Below are positions 22,457 to 30,191 of a stretch of 40,825 bases of DNA, piece by piece (position 1 is the stretch's first letter; each line of letters opens with the position of its first letter). The DNA is from a virus, in IMG/VR virus record IMGVR_UViG_3300044712_000677, positions 1-40,825 of that record, one strand, 5' to 3'. Below the pieces are notes generated by a model, which was not told the DNA's origin, ran no database searches, and saw only the letters and a list, made by a program, of their open reading frames with translations. Made by a program: the position numbers and the translations under genes.

Positions 22457-22486
22457 TGATAAAATAGTAGTATGCAAGACCTTGCA
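22457..22486 (+). promoter_or_regulatory. leaderless promoter and palindrome at the terminase start
   Basis: TGATAAAAT (22457-22465), 6 bases, ATG at 22472; TGCAAG-AC-CTTGCA occupies 22473-22486, i.e. the first transcribed bases. A repressor bound here would block the start of the late block. The 250 bases upstream hold only repeats and AT-rich sequence. Confidence 0.65.
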
Positions 22487-22990
22487 CAAAAACCAGAGAA
22501 AAAAGCCCCTTTAATGCGCATAGACGGTAGAACTCAGCGCTCATTATTCAAAAAAGACCTAAAAGTTACTCTAAAAATGCGCTTATGGATGAAGAAATAC
22601 ATAGAAACAGGTAATGCGGCAGAAGCCGCTCGTCAAGTATATAGGTGTTCTGAAGCTAACGCCTCAAGAATAGGATATGAGAATGTTACCAAGATGAACT
22701 ATCAAGAATTCTTGGAGATTGCGGGGCTTACTGATGCGCTAATTACAAAAAAGTTAATTGAAGGCATGGAATCAGTGAAAATCCACTCATCACATACTGA
22801 GCCTGATAAAGTGATACCTGACATGGCTACACGACATAAGTATTTAGAAACAACAGCGAAGCTAAAGAAACGACTTACTGAGCGTGATATCACTATCGTA
22901 TCTGATAAAACTCTTATTCTCGACGCACTCGATTCAGGCACGAAACAAGAGGATACAACACCCATCCCCATAGAATCAAAGCCAGCCTAA
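22472..22990 (+). CDS. terS: terminase small subunit
   Basis: 172 aa. The central HTH-like region MKKYIETGNAAEAARQVYRC followed by NASRIGYENVTKMNYQEFLE and LTDALITKKLIEGMESVK is typical of small terminase subunits that recognise packaging DNA and recruit the large subunit. Acidic C-terminal tail. First gene of the rightward late block, 500 bases upstream of the large subunit, with a small regulator gene between. Confidence 0.8.
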   Translation: MQDLAQKPEKKAPLMRIDGRTQRSLFKKDLKVTLKMRLWMKKYIETGNAAEAARQVYRCSEANASRIGYENVTKMNYQEFLEIAGLTDALITKKLIEGMESVKIHSSHTEPDKVIPDMATRHKYLETTAKLKKRLTERDITIVSDKTLILDALDSGTKQEDTTPIPIESKPA

Positions 22991-23006
22991 GTCACTACAG
23001 GGGCTC

Positions 23007-23039
23007 ATGTAACTACATCATGCTATAATGTAACTACAT
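23007..23039 (+). promoter_or_regulatory. double palindromic operator around a TATAAT box
   Basis: ATGTAACTACAT at 23007-23018 and again at 23028-23039, flanking TGCTATAAT (23021-23029). The second copy runs into the ATG at 23038. The outer five bases of each half pair perfectly (ATGTA/TACAT), as expected for a dimeric DNA-binding protein. Confidence 0.75.
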
Positions 23040-23346
23040 GAGAACAATAACGATAAGACAATTTCAGCAACATATGTATGAGGAGCTAGCCACGCTACCC
23101 GTAGCTGTTAGCCGTAAAGGTAAGCCCGCATTCATTGTAACTACATCAGACAATGTAACTACATCAAATACTAAGGATAATGTAACTACAAGTAGTAATG
23201 TAACTACACCCGTTACAATGCCCGTAAAAGAGCACGTCATCATGAAGACTAAGCAAGACGCAGTAAGGGTAGCAAGGACACTACACAACGTAACAGGCGA
23301 GCTATGCGTACACAACCTGATGTACCATCCAGGGTGCAACGTATGA
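23038..23346 (+). CDS. Phd/YefM-like antitoxin or autorepressor with operator-encoding linker
   Basis: 102 aa. Residues 1-36 match the Phd/YefM DNA-binding fold (TITIRQFQQHMYEELATL, VAVSRKGKPAFIV). Residues about 35-57 are a Thr/Ser/Asn linker with repeated NVTT units, then a C-terminal region with LHNVTGELC. Antitoxins of this family repress their own promoter as dimers. No toxin gene is adjacent: terminase subunits flank it. It may act alone as a regulator or counter a host toxin. Confidence 0.75.
   Translation: MRTITIRQFQQHMYEELATLPVAVSRKGKPAFIVTTSDNVTTSNTKDNVTTSSNVTTPVTMPVKEHVIMKTKQDAVRVARTLHNVTGELCVHNLMYHPGCNV
23136..23208 (+). repeat. four intragenic copies of the operator core
   Basis: TGTAACTACA at 23136, 23154, 23181 and 23199, same orientation, matching the two promoter operators. 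They encode the NVTT linker of the Phd-like protein. Confidence 0.85.
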
Positions 23347-23405
23347 AGTGGTGTTTCGTTTGCGAAAGAAATATTTGTATGGTACCTATCCCCCCGTATT
23401 TTTAA
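23343..23405 (+). CDS. possible 20-aa Cys-containing peptide
   Basis: ATGA overlap with the Phd-like gene; MKWCFVCERNICMVPIPPYF has a CxxC pair. The coupling is suggestive, the length is not. About 85 bases with only AT-rich sequence and the next promoter follow. Confidence 0.3.
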   Translation: MKWCFVCERNICMVPIPPYF

Positions 23406-23480
23406 CTCCCTACAACTCGTATACTACTATCGGTCTACCCCCGTACGTCATTTCTTTTTTAAGTACCTAATGCGATTTAG

Positions 23481-23486
23481 TATAAT
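23481..23486 (+). promoter_or_regulatory. -10 box of the large terminase gene
   Basis: TATAAT, 6 bases before the ATG at 23493. Confidence 0.65.
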
Positions 23487-23492
23487 GAGTGT

Positions 23493-24956
23493 ATGGAACA
23501 AGTCTCCCTTCGTGAGTTGATGAACTTTCAACCCAAACAAACCTCAGCGTTAAAAGCCCTTCTGGACCCCAAATGTAAGTATTTGTTATATGGTGGGGCT
23601 ATGGCTGGAGGGAAAAGTTACGTCCTGAGGTGGTCAGCCTTTTACTACTCACTGTGGCTTTCTCAAAAGTATGGGTTAAAAGGAATCCCAGTCGGGTTGT
23701 TCTCAGAGGACTATCCTACCCTTAAAGACAGACAGATAAGTAAGATGGCCCGTGAGTTCCCCAGTTATCTGGGAGATTTAAAAGAAAGCAAAGAAGAAGG
23801 CTTCGCTTTTTTTATCAAAGATATCTACGGGGGAGGACGTATCTTACTTCGGAATCTCGATGACCCTTCTAAGTATATGAGTAGTGAGTTTGCTGGAATC
23901 TTCGTTGAAGAATTGACGAAGAATAACGAACAAACCTTTCAAGACCTTCGTATTCGGTTGAGATTCCCAGGTATCGACCAGGTGAAATTCATGGGAGCTT
24001 CCAATCCAGGTGGAGTTGGACATGGGTGGGTAAGAAAGTACTTCGTTGATAAAGCAGCCTTTGACGACCCTGAGAAAGACAGGTTTAGTTACGTCCACGC
24101 TACGGCGTATGATAACAAGTATATAAACCAGGACTATTTGAGGCAACTTGAATCCCTTCCGTTAAAGAAGAGGAAAGCGTTCTTAGAAGGAAATTGGGAC
24201 ATCTTTGAAGGACAGGTCTTTGTTGAGTGGGACCGTGAGAAACATGTGATTCCGCCGTTAGTTCCAAAGGATGCCTATGCCTTCGTCGCTGGGTTAGATT
24301 GGGGATACTCCGCACCAACTGTTTTGTTATGTGGGTGTCTCTACCCCCAAGATGTAGATGGGAAGAAGTTCCACCGTTTGATTATTTACAAGGAAATAGA
24401 CGGAATGGAAATCACTCCTGAGAATTGGGCCAAAAAGTGGAAAGAAACCATCACTGAGTTTATGCGACTGAAGATTTACGGTGACCCTGCAATGTTTAAT
24501 AAACTTCAAGACAGTTCCTTTAGTATAGCCGACCAACTAAGAAGAGAGGGTGTCTATGTCCATAAATCAACAAATAACCGTTTAAATGGCATTACAACGA
24601 TTCACAACTGGCTTTCCCAAGCCCCTGATGGACTTCCCTTTATGCAGATAACGGATAATTGTCGGAATCTTATACGAACCTTACCAGAGGCGATGTATGA
24701 TGAAAACGTCCAAGAAGATACGGATAGGAATTGGGCGGAGGACCATTGGTATGATTCACTTCGGTATTTGGTTTCTATGCTTAAATGGGCGCCTGGACAG
24801 GTTGGTGGGGTAATGAGGCCCAACGGACAGAGAGTAGGGATTCCTAAATATCAACTGATGGATAAACAAGGGAGGTTGGTTTCTCTTGACCCTAGTAGGT
24901 TTGGAGAGGTTCAAAACAAAGTCGGAGTCTATTATCCAGATAGTACAAATCGTTGA
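23493..24956 (+). CDS. terL: terminase large subunit (ATPase and nuclease)
   Basis: 487 aa. ATPase domain: Walker A GGAMAGGKS (34-42), Walker B GIFVEEL (135-141), coupling motif GASNPGG (168-174). Nuclease domain (RNase H fold): D269 in GLDWGYSAP, D331 in YGDPA, and D417/D421 in EDHWYDSLRY. The motor pumps DNA into the prohead and cuts the concatemer. Full length, all key residues present. Expressed from its own leaderless promoter. Confidence 0.95.
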   Translation: MEQVSLRELMNFQPKQTSALKALLDPKCKYLLYGGAMAGGKSYVLRWSAFYYSLWLSQKYGLKGIPVGLFSEDYPTLKDRQISKMAREFPSYLGDLKESKEEGFAFFIKDIYGGGRILLRNLDDPSKYMSSEFAGIFVEELTKNNEQTFQDLRIRLRFPGIDQVKFMGASNPGGVGHGWVRKYFVDKAAFDDPEKDRFSYVHATAYDNKYINQDYLRQLESLPLKKRKAFLEGNWDIFEGQVFVEWDREKHVIPPLVPKDAYAFVAGLDWGYSAPTVLLCGCLYPQDVDGKKFHRLIIYKEIDGMEITPENWAKKWKETITEFMRLKIYGDPAMFNKLQDSSFSIADQLRREGVYVHKSTNNRLNGITTIHNWLSQAPDGLPFMQITDNCRNLIRTLPEAMYDENVQEDTDRNWAEDHWYDSLRYLVSMLKWAPGQVGGVMRPNGQRVGIPKYQLMDKQGRLVSLDPSRFGEVQNKVGVYYPDSTNR

Positions 24957-24958
24957 TT

Positions 24959-24967
24959 TGATAGAAT
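24959..24967 (+). promoter_or_regulatory. extended -10 promoter after terL
   Basis: TGATAGAAT, 6 bases before the ATG at 24974; begins within 3 bases of the terL stop. Confidence 0.55.
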
Positions 24968-24973
24968 AAGAGT

Positions 24974-25096
24974 ATGAGAAGAGTTTTACGATTTATTGTC
25001 AGTCTTATCTGTTTACCTTTTATGATTATTTGGGATTTTGCTGATTCAGATGTCATCCCAACCTGGAAAGATATTAAATGGTGGTTATTTACCTAA
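24974..25096 (+). CDS. 40-aa membrane microprotein
   Basis: ATG at 24974 with leaderless geometry, stop TAA at 25096. Basic N-terminus, one hydrophobic helix (LRFIVSLICLPFMIIWDFAD), aromatic tail (WKDIKWWLFT). Single-pass peptide between terminase and portal. Function unknown. Confidence 0.6.
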   Translation: MRRVLRFIVSLICLPFMIIWDFADSDVIPTWKDIKWWLFT

Positions 25097-25097
25097 T

Positions 25098-25340
25098 ATG
25101 GACGTTTTAATTCTCGACAAACGGAAAAATATTCAAGTCACTTCGGTGATTATCGCTTCCGACCCACTAGACAAGGTGGGAGAAAAACTACATATGTTTT
25201 TTTGTTATAACTGTCAAAACCCCATCGCCCAATACATAGGTCGGGTGATTCGGATAACCCCTGGCTCAACTCCTCTTTCGTTACCAGTTCTTTTGAAATG
25301 CCGATGTGGAAAGGTGTATCAAATCGAAGACATACTCTAG
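25098..25340 (+). CDS. 80-aa zinc-ribbon protein
   Basis: Start chosen at 25098, one base after the upstream TAA; the longer frame from 25038 is the shadow of the membrane peptide. A beta-rich body (VLILDKRKNIQVTSVIIASD) precedes CYNC near residue 36 and CRC near 69, a split zinc ribbon. Perhaps a packaging or transcription accessory. Not recognised. Confidence 0.65.
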   Translation: MDVLILDKRKNIQVTSVIIASDPLDKVGEKLHMFFCYNCQNPIAQYIGRVIRITPGSTPLSLPVLLKCRCGKVYQIEDIL

Positions 25341-25390
25341 TGATATAATAAAGTATAAGCGATTTTACGCCACCGACGAGGTGGCATTTC
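25341..25390 (+). promoter_or_regulatory. promoter plus ATTTTA-hairpin leader (copy d)
   Basis: TGATATAAT at 25341-25349, GCG-ATTTTA-CGC (25359-25370), then GCCACC-GACGA-GGTGGC (25369-25385). The ATG at 25392 follows the hairpin by 6 bases with no separate Shine-Dalgarno. The weak T tract (ATTTCT) argues against a simple terminator. Confidence 0.65.
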
Positions 25391-25391
25391 T

Positions 25392-27392
25392 ATGTTACAA
25401 AACCCATCCCAACTGATTAAAGACGTAGGACAAGACTATCCTTTACAAGCAAAAGACGGCATCGTTGAAGAGATGGACCCCTTATCTTTGGATATTGAGG
25501 ATAAAGAGTTAGCTAAGGTCCTAGAAGACAGAATTCAAAAAAGTAAGAAGTTTTTTGAAGACATATATCAATTAAGTATTCGTCGCCAGAAGAATGAAAC
25601 CTATTACTTGGGGCGACAGATAGGAAAAAATGAAAAAGCAAACCGTTTACGCCCATACGAAGGCCGCTACCAAGACAACGCACTCTATGAGATTGAAGCG
25701 TCTATTAAGCCTGTTGCGCTTTCTAAGATGCCTGACCTTCTGGTCACGCCAGGAAACCCAACAAAAGAAGCCAAAGAAACAGCCAAAAACATCACGACGA
25801 TAATTGACGACGATATTAAAACGAGAGAGAGAAGGAAAGTCCTCGCCATGGCGTTTAAACATCTTCCAATTTACTTTACTGGAATTATTAAAGTTCGTTG
25901 GGACCCTGAAAAGGGTGAATTTGGGGATTATACGTTTGAAAATGTCCATCCTGAGAATGTTGTTGTAGACGAACAAACTCCCATTAACGATGCCAATGCG
26001 ATGAAATTCATCGCCCAGGCGGTAAAGATGTCCGTCCAGGAAGTGGTGATGAGATTCCCTCAAAAAGAAGAGGAATTTCTAACCGAGATTAAAAAACAAG
26101 GTATCCAAGTCAAACAGGGTGAGGATTGGAAGCAGATGGCCACCCAAGTCAAAATCTGGGAAGTCTGGTTTACCTGGTATAAGAAGAAAAGTGAAACCGA
26201 ATACGAGAGAATTGAAGGAGTGTTGTGGAAGTTTGGTGACTGTATCTTAAAAAAGATGAAGAATCCGAACTTTGACTACGAAGGATATAAGACCTTCTAC
26301 ACGTATGACCAGGAGATTAAGAAGGAATCTACCCAAGAAGAATTGATGGCAGCGACCATAGGGCCTCAACTGGGCCTTCCAACACCAAATATTCAGCAGG
26401 AAACCACCTATAGGAACTACTTCCAAGACCCAGAGAAACCCTATTACTTCATGGGATTTGACCAGTTAGGGAAAATAGCTTATGACGAGACCTCCCGTAT
26501 TGAGCAAAACATCTACAACCAGGAAAATATAGACAATATCGGTAAAAGAATTATTGAAAAGCTACGAGATAGAGGAAAGCATATCTTTTCTAAAGAATCT
26601 GGCCTTACAGGAAAAGATTTAGAGCGAATGGATATGAACAACCCCGACCAAGATATTTTGGCTGAGGGAGATGTGAACAAAGTCCACGCCTATATCCAGC
26701 CTCCACAACCGACTCAACAGGAGTTTGCTGAGATTAAAATGGCCAGAGACCGTATGTTTACCCTTGCAGGAGCGACAAATCTCAATGGAACCCTCCAAAG
26801 TGATGTTGCAACCTCAAATCAAATTGCAAGAGAAGCGAATTTCTCACGTGTTGATGACTTAACAGAGGAAACGATTAACACCGCAGCCGAATGGATGGCC
26901 CGCTGGTCACTTCAAATGATTAAACTCCGTTACACACAGGAACATATGAGGAAAATTCTCGGTTCTAAGGGTGATGTAGCCTTCATGAAGTTAAAAAGTG
27001 ACATGATTGACGATGGAATGGAGATAAAGATTAAAGCCAGTGGCACTGATAAGCAAAAACGCAAGAATATGGCAATGGAAATGGCAAAATTGAAGATGAT
27101 TGACCCACTTTCCTTCTATGAGGACCTGGATTTGAACGACCCAGTAGGAAGAACGGAGAAAATGCTCCTTTCTCAGACAGACCCAGCCACGTATATGATG
27201 AAATTTGTCATGAATATGGATATGCAGCAGGGAATTGATGCCTTAAATCAACAACCGATGCCAGGACAACCAGGTCCACAACCATATGTGAATCCTGTTT
27301 CAACCAATCAACAGCAACCAGTACCAGGAAACACCTCCCAGGTGGCAACTGAGCCTCCAACTGGGGTAACTTCTTCACCACAAGGACAGTAA
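25392..27392 (+). CDS. portal protein
   Basis: 666 aa, the usual size for large P22-like portals. Helical wing and stem regions with NETYYLGRQIGKNEKANRLR, a clip/stem part with KAVLPIYFTG-like hydrophobic strands (AFKHLPIYFTGIIKVRWDPE), and a C-terminal crown with Gln/Pro-rich tail (QQPMPGQPGPQPY). Portals form the dodecamer through which DNA enters and leaves. Located directly after terminase and before scaffold and coat genes, as expected. Confidence 0.85.
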   Translation: MLQNPSQLIKDVGQDYPLQAKDGIVEEMDPLSLDIEDKELAKVLEDRIQKSKKFFEDIYQLSIRRQKNETYYLGRQIGKNEKANRLRPYEGRYQDNALYEIEASIKPVALSKMPDLLVTPGNPTKEAKETAKNITTIIDDDIKTRERRKVLAMAFKHLPIYFTGIIKVRWDPEKGEFGDYTFENVHPENVVVDEQTPINDANAMKFIAQAVKMSVQEVVMRFPQKEEEFLTEIKKQGIQVKQGEDWKQMATQVKIWEVWFTWYKKKSETEYERIEGVLWKFGDCILKKMKNPNFDYEGYKTFYTYDQEIKKESTQEELMAATIGPQLGLPTPNIQQETTYRNYFQDPEKPYYFMGFDQLGKIAYDETSRIEQNIYNQENIDNIGKRIIEKLRDRGKHIFSKESGLTGKDLERMDMNNPDQDILAEGDVNKVHAYIQPPQPTQQEFAEIKMARDRMFTLAGATNLNGTLQSDVATSNQIAREANFSRVDDLTEETINTAAEWMARWSLQMIKLRYTQEHMRKILGSKGDVAFMKLKSDMIDDGMEIKIKASGTDKQKRKNMAMEMAKLKMIDPLSFYEDLDLNDPVGRTEKMLLSQTDPATYMMKFVMNMDMQQGIDALNQQPMPGQPGPQPYVNPVSTNQQQPVPGNTSQVATEPPTGVTSSPQGQ

Positions 27393-27393
27393 T

Positions 27394-28128
27394 ATGAACT
27401 TTCTTGACTGGATAAGTGAAAAAATAAATGGACCAAAGGTTATTTCTCCTGTTCCTGACCCAAGTCCAACTCCTACGCCATATGAGAAGACTACAACCCT
27501 ACCAGATGGGTCTATACGTACTATGTTTGTCTCTCCGACACCAACTGCGAGTCCAACGCCAACTAAAAAGCCAATTATTCCTGAGGTTTTAGGAGCATCG
27601 AACGATAGAGTTGAACCATATCCAGTTGGACCAGGAACTCCACCAAGAAGTGAACTCTATCCCAGATTACAAACAGAAAATCAAAATATAACCCCAGAAC
27701 TTTATGATGCAACGATGAAGAATATTTCAGATGACTATAAGAGAAGATTAGCATTGGCTTTATTCTCTCAGGAATCATCTGGTGGTAAAAGTTTATATGG
27801 TGATTTTGATGAGAATAATAATCCAAGAGCGTTTGGACCAGCCCATATTCAACCAGGAAATGCACCACCAGTTCCAGGATATTTCCAACCAACAAAGGAA
27901 CAAGCCATGGACCCAAATTGGGTAACAAAATATTTAAATGATTATATGAATTACAATGAATTACAAACTCCGAAAGAAGGACTTATGAGGAGATGGAATT
28001 ATAATTCAGGATATCAGGGAGATTTAAAATTAGTAGATAAAAAAGGAAATAAGTTAGTAAATTCTGGCCCAAGATATGACGTTGATATTCCAAGAGCAGC
28101 GACAATGAGTGCTTTTATTAAAAAGTAG
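27394..28128 (+). CDS. virion lytic transglycosylase / lysozyme-like protein
   Basis: 244 aa. Residues 18-65 are a Pro/Thr-rich spacer (PSPTPTPYEK, PTPTASPTPTKKPIIPEVLG). The C-terminal domain has the SLT-type pattern: catalytic Glu in LALALFSQESSGGKS (E127), FGPAHIQP (148-155) and RRWNYNSGYQGD. Such enzymes open peptidoglycan during DNA entry. It starts one base after the portal stop. The spacer ending EVLGAS resembles cell-envelope proteins of Microgenomates-type bacteria. Confidence 0.7.
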   Translation: MNFLDWISEKINGPKVISPVPDPSPTPTPYEKTTTLPDGSIRTMFVSPTPTASPTPTKKPIIPEVLGASNDRVEPYPVGPGTPPRSELYPRLQTENQNITPELYDATMKNISDDYKRRLALALFSQESSGGKSLYGDFDENNNPRAFGPAHIQPGNAPPVPGYFQPTKEQAMDPNWVTKYLNDYMNYNELQTPKEGLMRRWNYNSGYQGDLKLVDKKGNKLVNSGPRYDVDIPRAATMSAFIKK

Positions 28129-28139
28129 ATTCTTCAAAA

Positions 28140-28148
28140 TGCTATAAT
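28140..28148 (+). promoter_or_regulatory. extended -10 promoter of the scaffold gene
   Basis: TGCTATAAT inside a block of about 40 bases that recurs at 33709 (AAAATGCTATAATAC, then AGGAGATTTA before the ATG). Confidence 0.65.
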
Positions 28149-28172
28149 ACCTATATAGAGGAGATTTATCTT

Positions 28173-28946
28173 ATGGCAAAAAAGAAAGTTGAGTTCGTCG
28201 CAGAAGTTCCTGAAAAGGAAGAAGCCCCAGAAATTGATTACAAGGAAACCCATGAAGCCAAATTGGAGGACATCGTTGGTGCTCCCCCAGAAGAGCCGAA
28301 AATTGAAGAACCAGTTATCCCTGAAGTAAAAGAAGAAAAACCTCCATTTGACGCTGAAAAGTTAAAAGAGGAAATCTCCGAAGCCACAGCTAAGAAAATC
28401 ATAGAAGCCACAACCCAACAAAAAGAACCGAAAAAAGAAGTGGATGAAGAACTCATCTCTCCTTGGGCGAAAGAAGGTCGTGCTCCGAAAGATTACGAAG
28501 AAGTAGCGGATTGGGGAGTAGAAAAGAAATCTATTCTTGACCGAAGAGAAAGAGAAGCAGAACTTCTTAAACAACAGGAAACCGCCAAACAAACAGAGGA
28601 ATACAACAAGCAACAAGTAGCGGATTTTAACAAATATACCGATGACCAACTTGGTGATTTGAAAGCTGCGGGAAAGATTAAAACTCCAGAAGAACAGCGG
28701 GCACTCTTTCAGTCTATGCTAGATGTAAACATCGCCAGACAGAAAGAAGGGAAAGCACCTATCTATTCCATAAAAGAAATATTTTACGAACACTATAAAG
28801 CTCCGACTGCTCAGCCAGCAGGTGCAGACGCTCCAATCTCCCCAGGTACAGGAGCATTGGCAAGCGAAGGGAAGGAAATGGACTACAAAGACCTCCAGCC
28901 AGGTGTCCCATTTGCCCAATGGTTAGCCAACAGCTTCAGAAAGTAA
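28173..28946 (+). CDS. capsid scaffolding protein
   Basis: 257 aa, highly charged (Glu/Lys), helical, with a disordered acidic N-terminus (VAEVPEKEEAPEIDYKE) and coiled-coil centre (LDRREREAELLKQQETAKQ). Positioned immediately before the major capsid gene, as scaffolds of podoviruses are. Ends with a small hydrophobic/basic tip (PFAQWLANSFRK) that could dock on coat protein. Assigned from composition and order. Confidence 0.75.
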   Translation: MAKKKVEFVAEVPEKEEAPEIDYKETHEAKLEDIVGAPPEEPKIEEPVIPEVKEEKPPFDAEKLKEEISEATAKKIIEATTQQKEPKKEVDEELISPWAKEGRAPKDYEEVADWGVEKKSILDRREREAELLKQQETAKQTEEYNKQQVADFNKYTDDQLGDLKAAGKIKTPEEQRALFQSMLDVNIARQKEGKAPIYSIKEIFYEHYKAPTAQPAGADAPISPGTGALASEGKEMDYKDLQPGVPFAQWLANSFRK

Positions 28947-28950
28947 GTCA

Positions 28951-29005
28951 TGCTATAATTATAAGTAATAGGATGATTTAATCCACTCGCAAGGGTGGAT
29001 TTTTT
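28951..29005 (+). promoter_or_regulatory. promoter plus ATTTTA-type hairpin leader (copy e)
   Basis: TGCTATAAT (28951-28959), GGAT-GATTTA-ATCC (28971-28984), then ATCCACTC-GCAA-GGGTGGAT (28981-29000) with six T. A second TATAAT lies at 29036-29041, downstream of the hairpin. Confidence 0.65.
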
Positions 29006-29035
29006 ATAGAAATCTATCTAGTAATCTTCTTAGAA

Positions 29036-29041
29036 TATAAT
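29036..29041 (+). promoter_or_regulatory. second -10 box of the capsid gene
   Basis: TATAAT after the hairpin and before TAGGAGG; gives the coat gene a promoter that bypasses the leader hairpin. Confidence 0.5.
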
Positions 29042-29059
29042 TTACATAGGAGGCTTAAT

Positions 29060-30157
29060 ATGGCATATGATGGAGCATCCTTTGGAGCGAGAGTTGATAA
29101 TTTTACATATCAGAAAATCGCAGCCAAAGTAGTCGACAACATCTTAAATTCTCCGACTATGGTTTCCCGCTTTCTTGGAAAAGCAAAACCATTTGTTGGA
29201 AAAACAATGGATTTCGTGGTTGATATAACCAGCGATTCACAAGGACAATGGTTCAATGGTCTTGAGACCTTGGACGCATCAGCAGTAAGTACAACCATTC
29301 CACTTTCTTATGCTCAGACAAATTTTGAGCAACCAGTAGTGAAAATCATGGTTGAATCTTTTGCTAACAGTGGTTCACAGCAAGCAATCCCACTTGATAC
29401 ATTCAAGTATGAGAAGGCTATCGCTGAAACCTTGCAAAGACTTGGAACTGCGTTCTACGCAACGACCACGACCAATGTTATGAACGGTCTTACATCTATC
29501 GTTCTTGATTCAGGAACAATCGGTGGACAGGCACGCTCAACCTACTCAGCTTTGAACGCATACGTTCTAGCTTCGGGTGGAACTATGACTCTGGCGAAAA
29601 TCGCCCAGGTTGTAGATAACGTAAGTGCATCAGGATTAGCAAGTGAAGAACCAACAGTGTTGGCTTCCAACAAAACAGTCTGGTCACTCTACGAACAGCT
29701 TTTGGCACCGACGGTGCGACATGAATATACCTCAGGCGGATATAACGCTATGAGTATTCGTGGAACAAGAGTTGAGAAATCCAACGATACCCTCGCAATG
29801 GGTCAGGGCTTCAACGCTCTTACCTTCCGTGGTATCCCATGGATTAAGGATGATTTCGCCACAGCGCAAACGATGTTTGCTCTGAACGAGAACTACCTAT
29901 TCTTCGCAGGTCGGACAGCCGTCCCAGAAGATTGGAAAGGTTTCTTGGAGAAAGTCAACCTTGGTACGATGAAAGCCTATGAAGGAACTGGTGCATCCGC
30001 TTTGGATTTGCCAAGTGAATACAATGGCTTCTTCTACCAGAAGGAACTGGTCATCCCAACACAAGCGGGTATGATTTCACGGTTCTACGTCATCGGAAAC
30101 ATGATTGCGACTCAACCTCGCCGTCTTGGTAAGTTGACTGGAATCACAGGTGTCTAA
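29060..30157 (+). CDS. major capsid protein
   Basis: 365 aa. Beta-rich and Ala/Thr-rich, with an N-terminal arm (MAYDGASFGARVDNFTYQKI), an E-loop-like stretch (FVVDITSDSQGQWFNGLE), a long helix (AIAETLQRLGTAFY) and a GxP-type loop (FRGIPWIKDDF), consistent with the HK97 fold of phage coats. Position after scaffold and before decoration genes, and a strong TAGGAGG site, support it. Two promoters precede it. Confidence 0.85.
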   Translation: MAYDGASFGARVDNFTYQKIAAKVVDNILNSPTMVSRFLGKAKPFVGKTMDFVVDITSDSQGQWFNGLETLDASAVSTTIPLSYAQTNFEQPVVKIMVESFANSGSQQAIPLDTFKYEKAIAETLQRLGTAFYATTTTNVMNGLTSIVLDSGTIGGQARSTYSALNAYVLASGGTMTLAKIAQVVDNVSASGLASEEPTVLASNKTVWSLYEQLLAPTVRHEYTSGGYNAMSIRGTRVEKSNDTLAMGQGFNALTFRGIPWIKDDFATAQTMFALNENYLFFAGRTAVPEDWKGFLEKVNLGTMKAYEGTGASALDLPSEYNGFFYQKELVIPTQAGMISRFYVIGNMIATQPRRLGKLTGITGV

Positions 30158-30191
30158 GATAGAATATTAAAAATTTTAAAGGAGATTACAT

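Noticed and set aside
23007-23208. CRISPR-like array from the regularly repeated TGTAACTACA
   Set aside because: Repeats are about 10-12 bases with irregular short spacing, lie in a coding frame, and form an operator palindrome.
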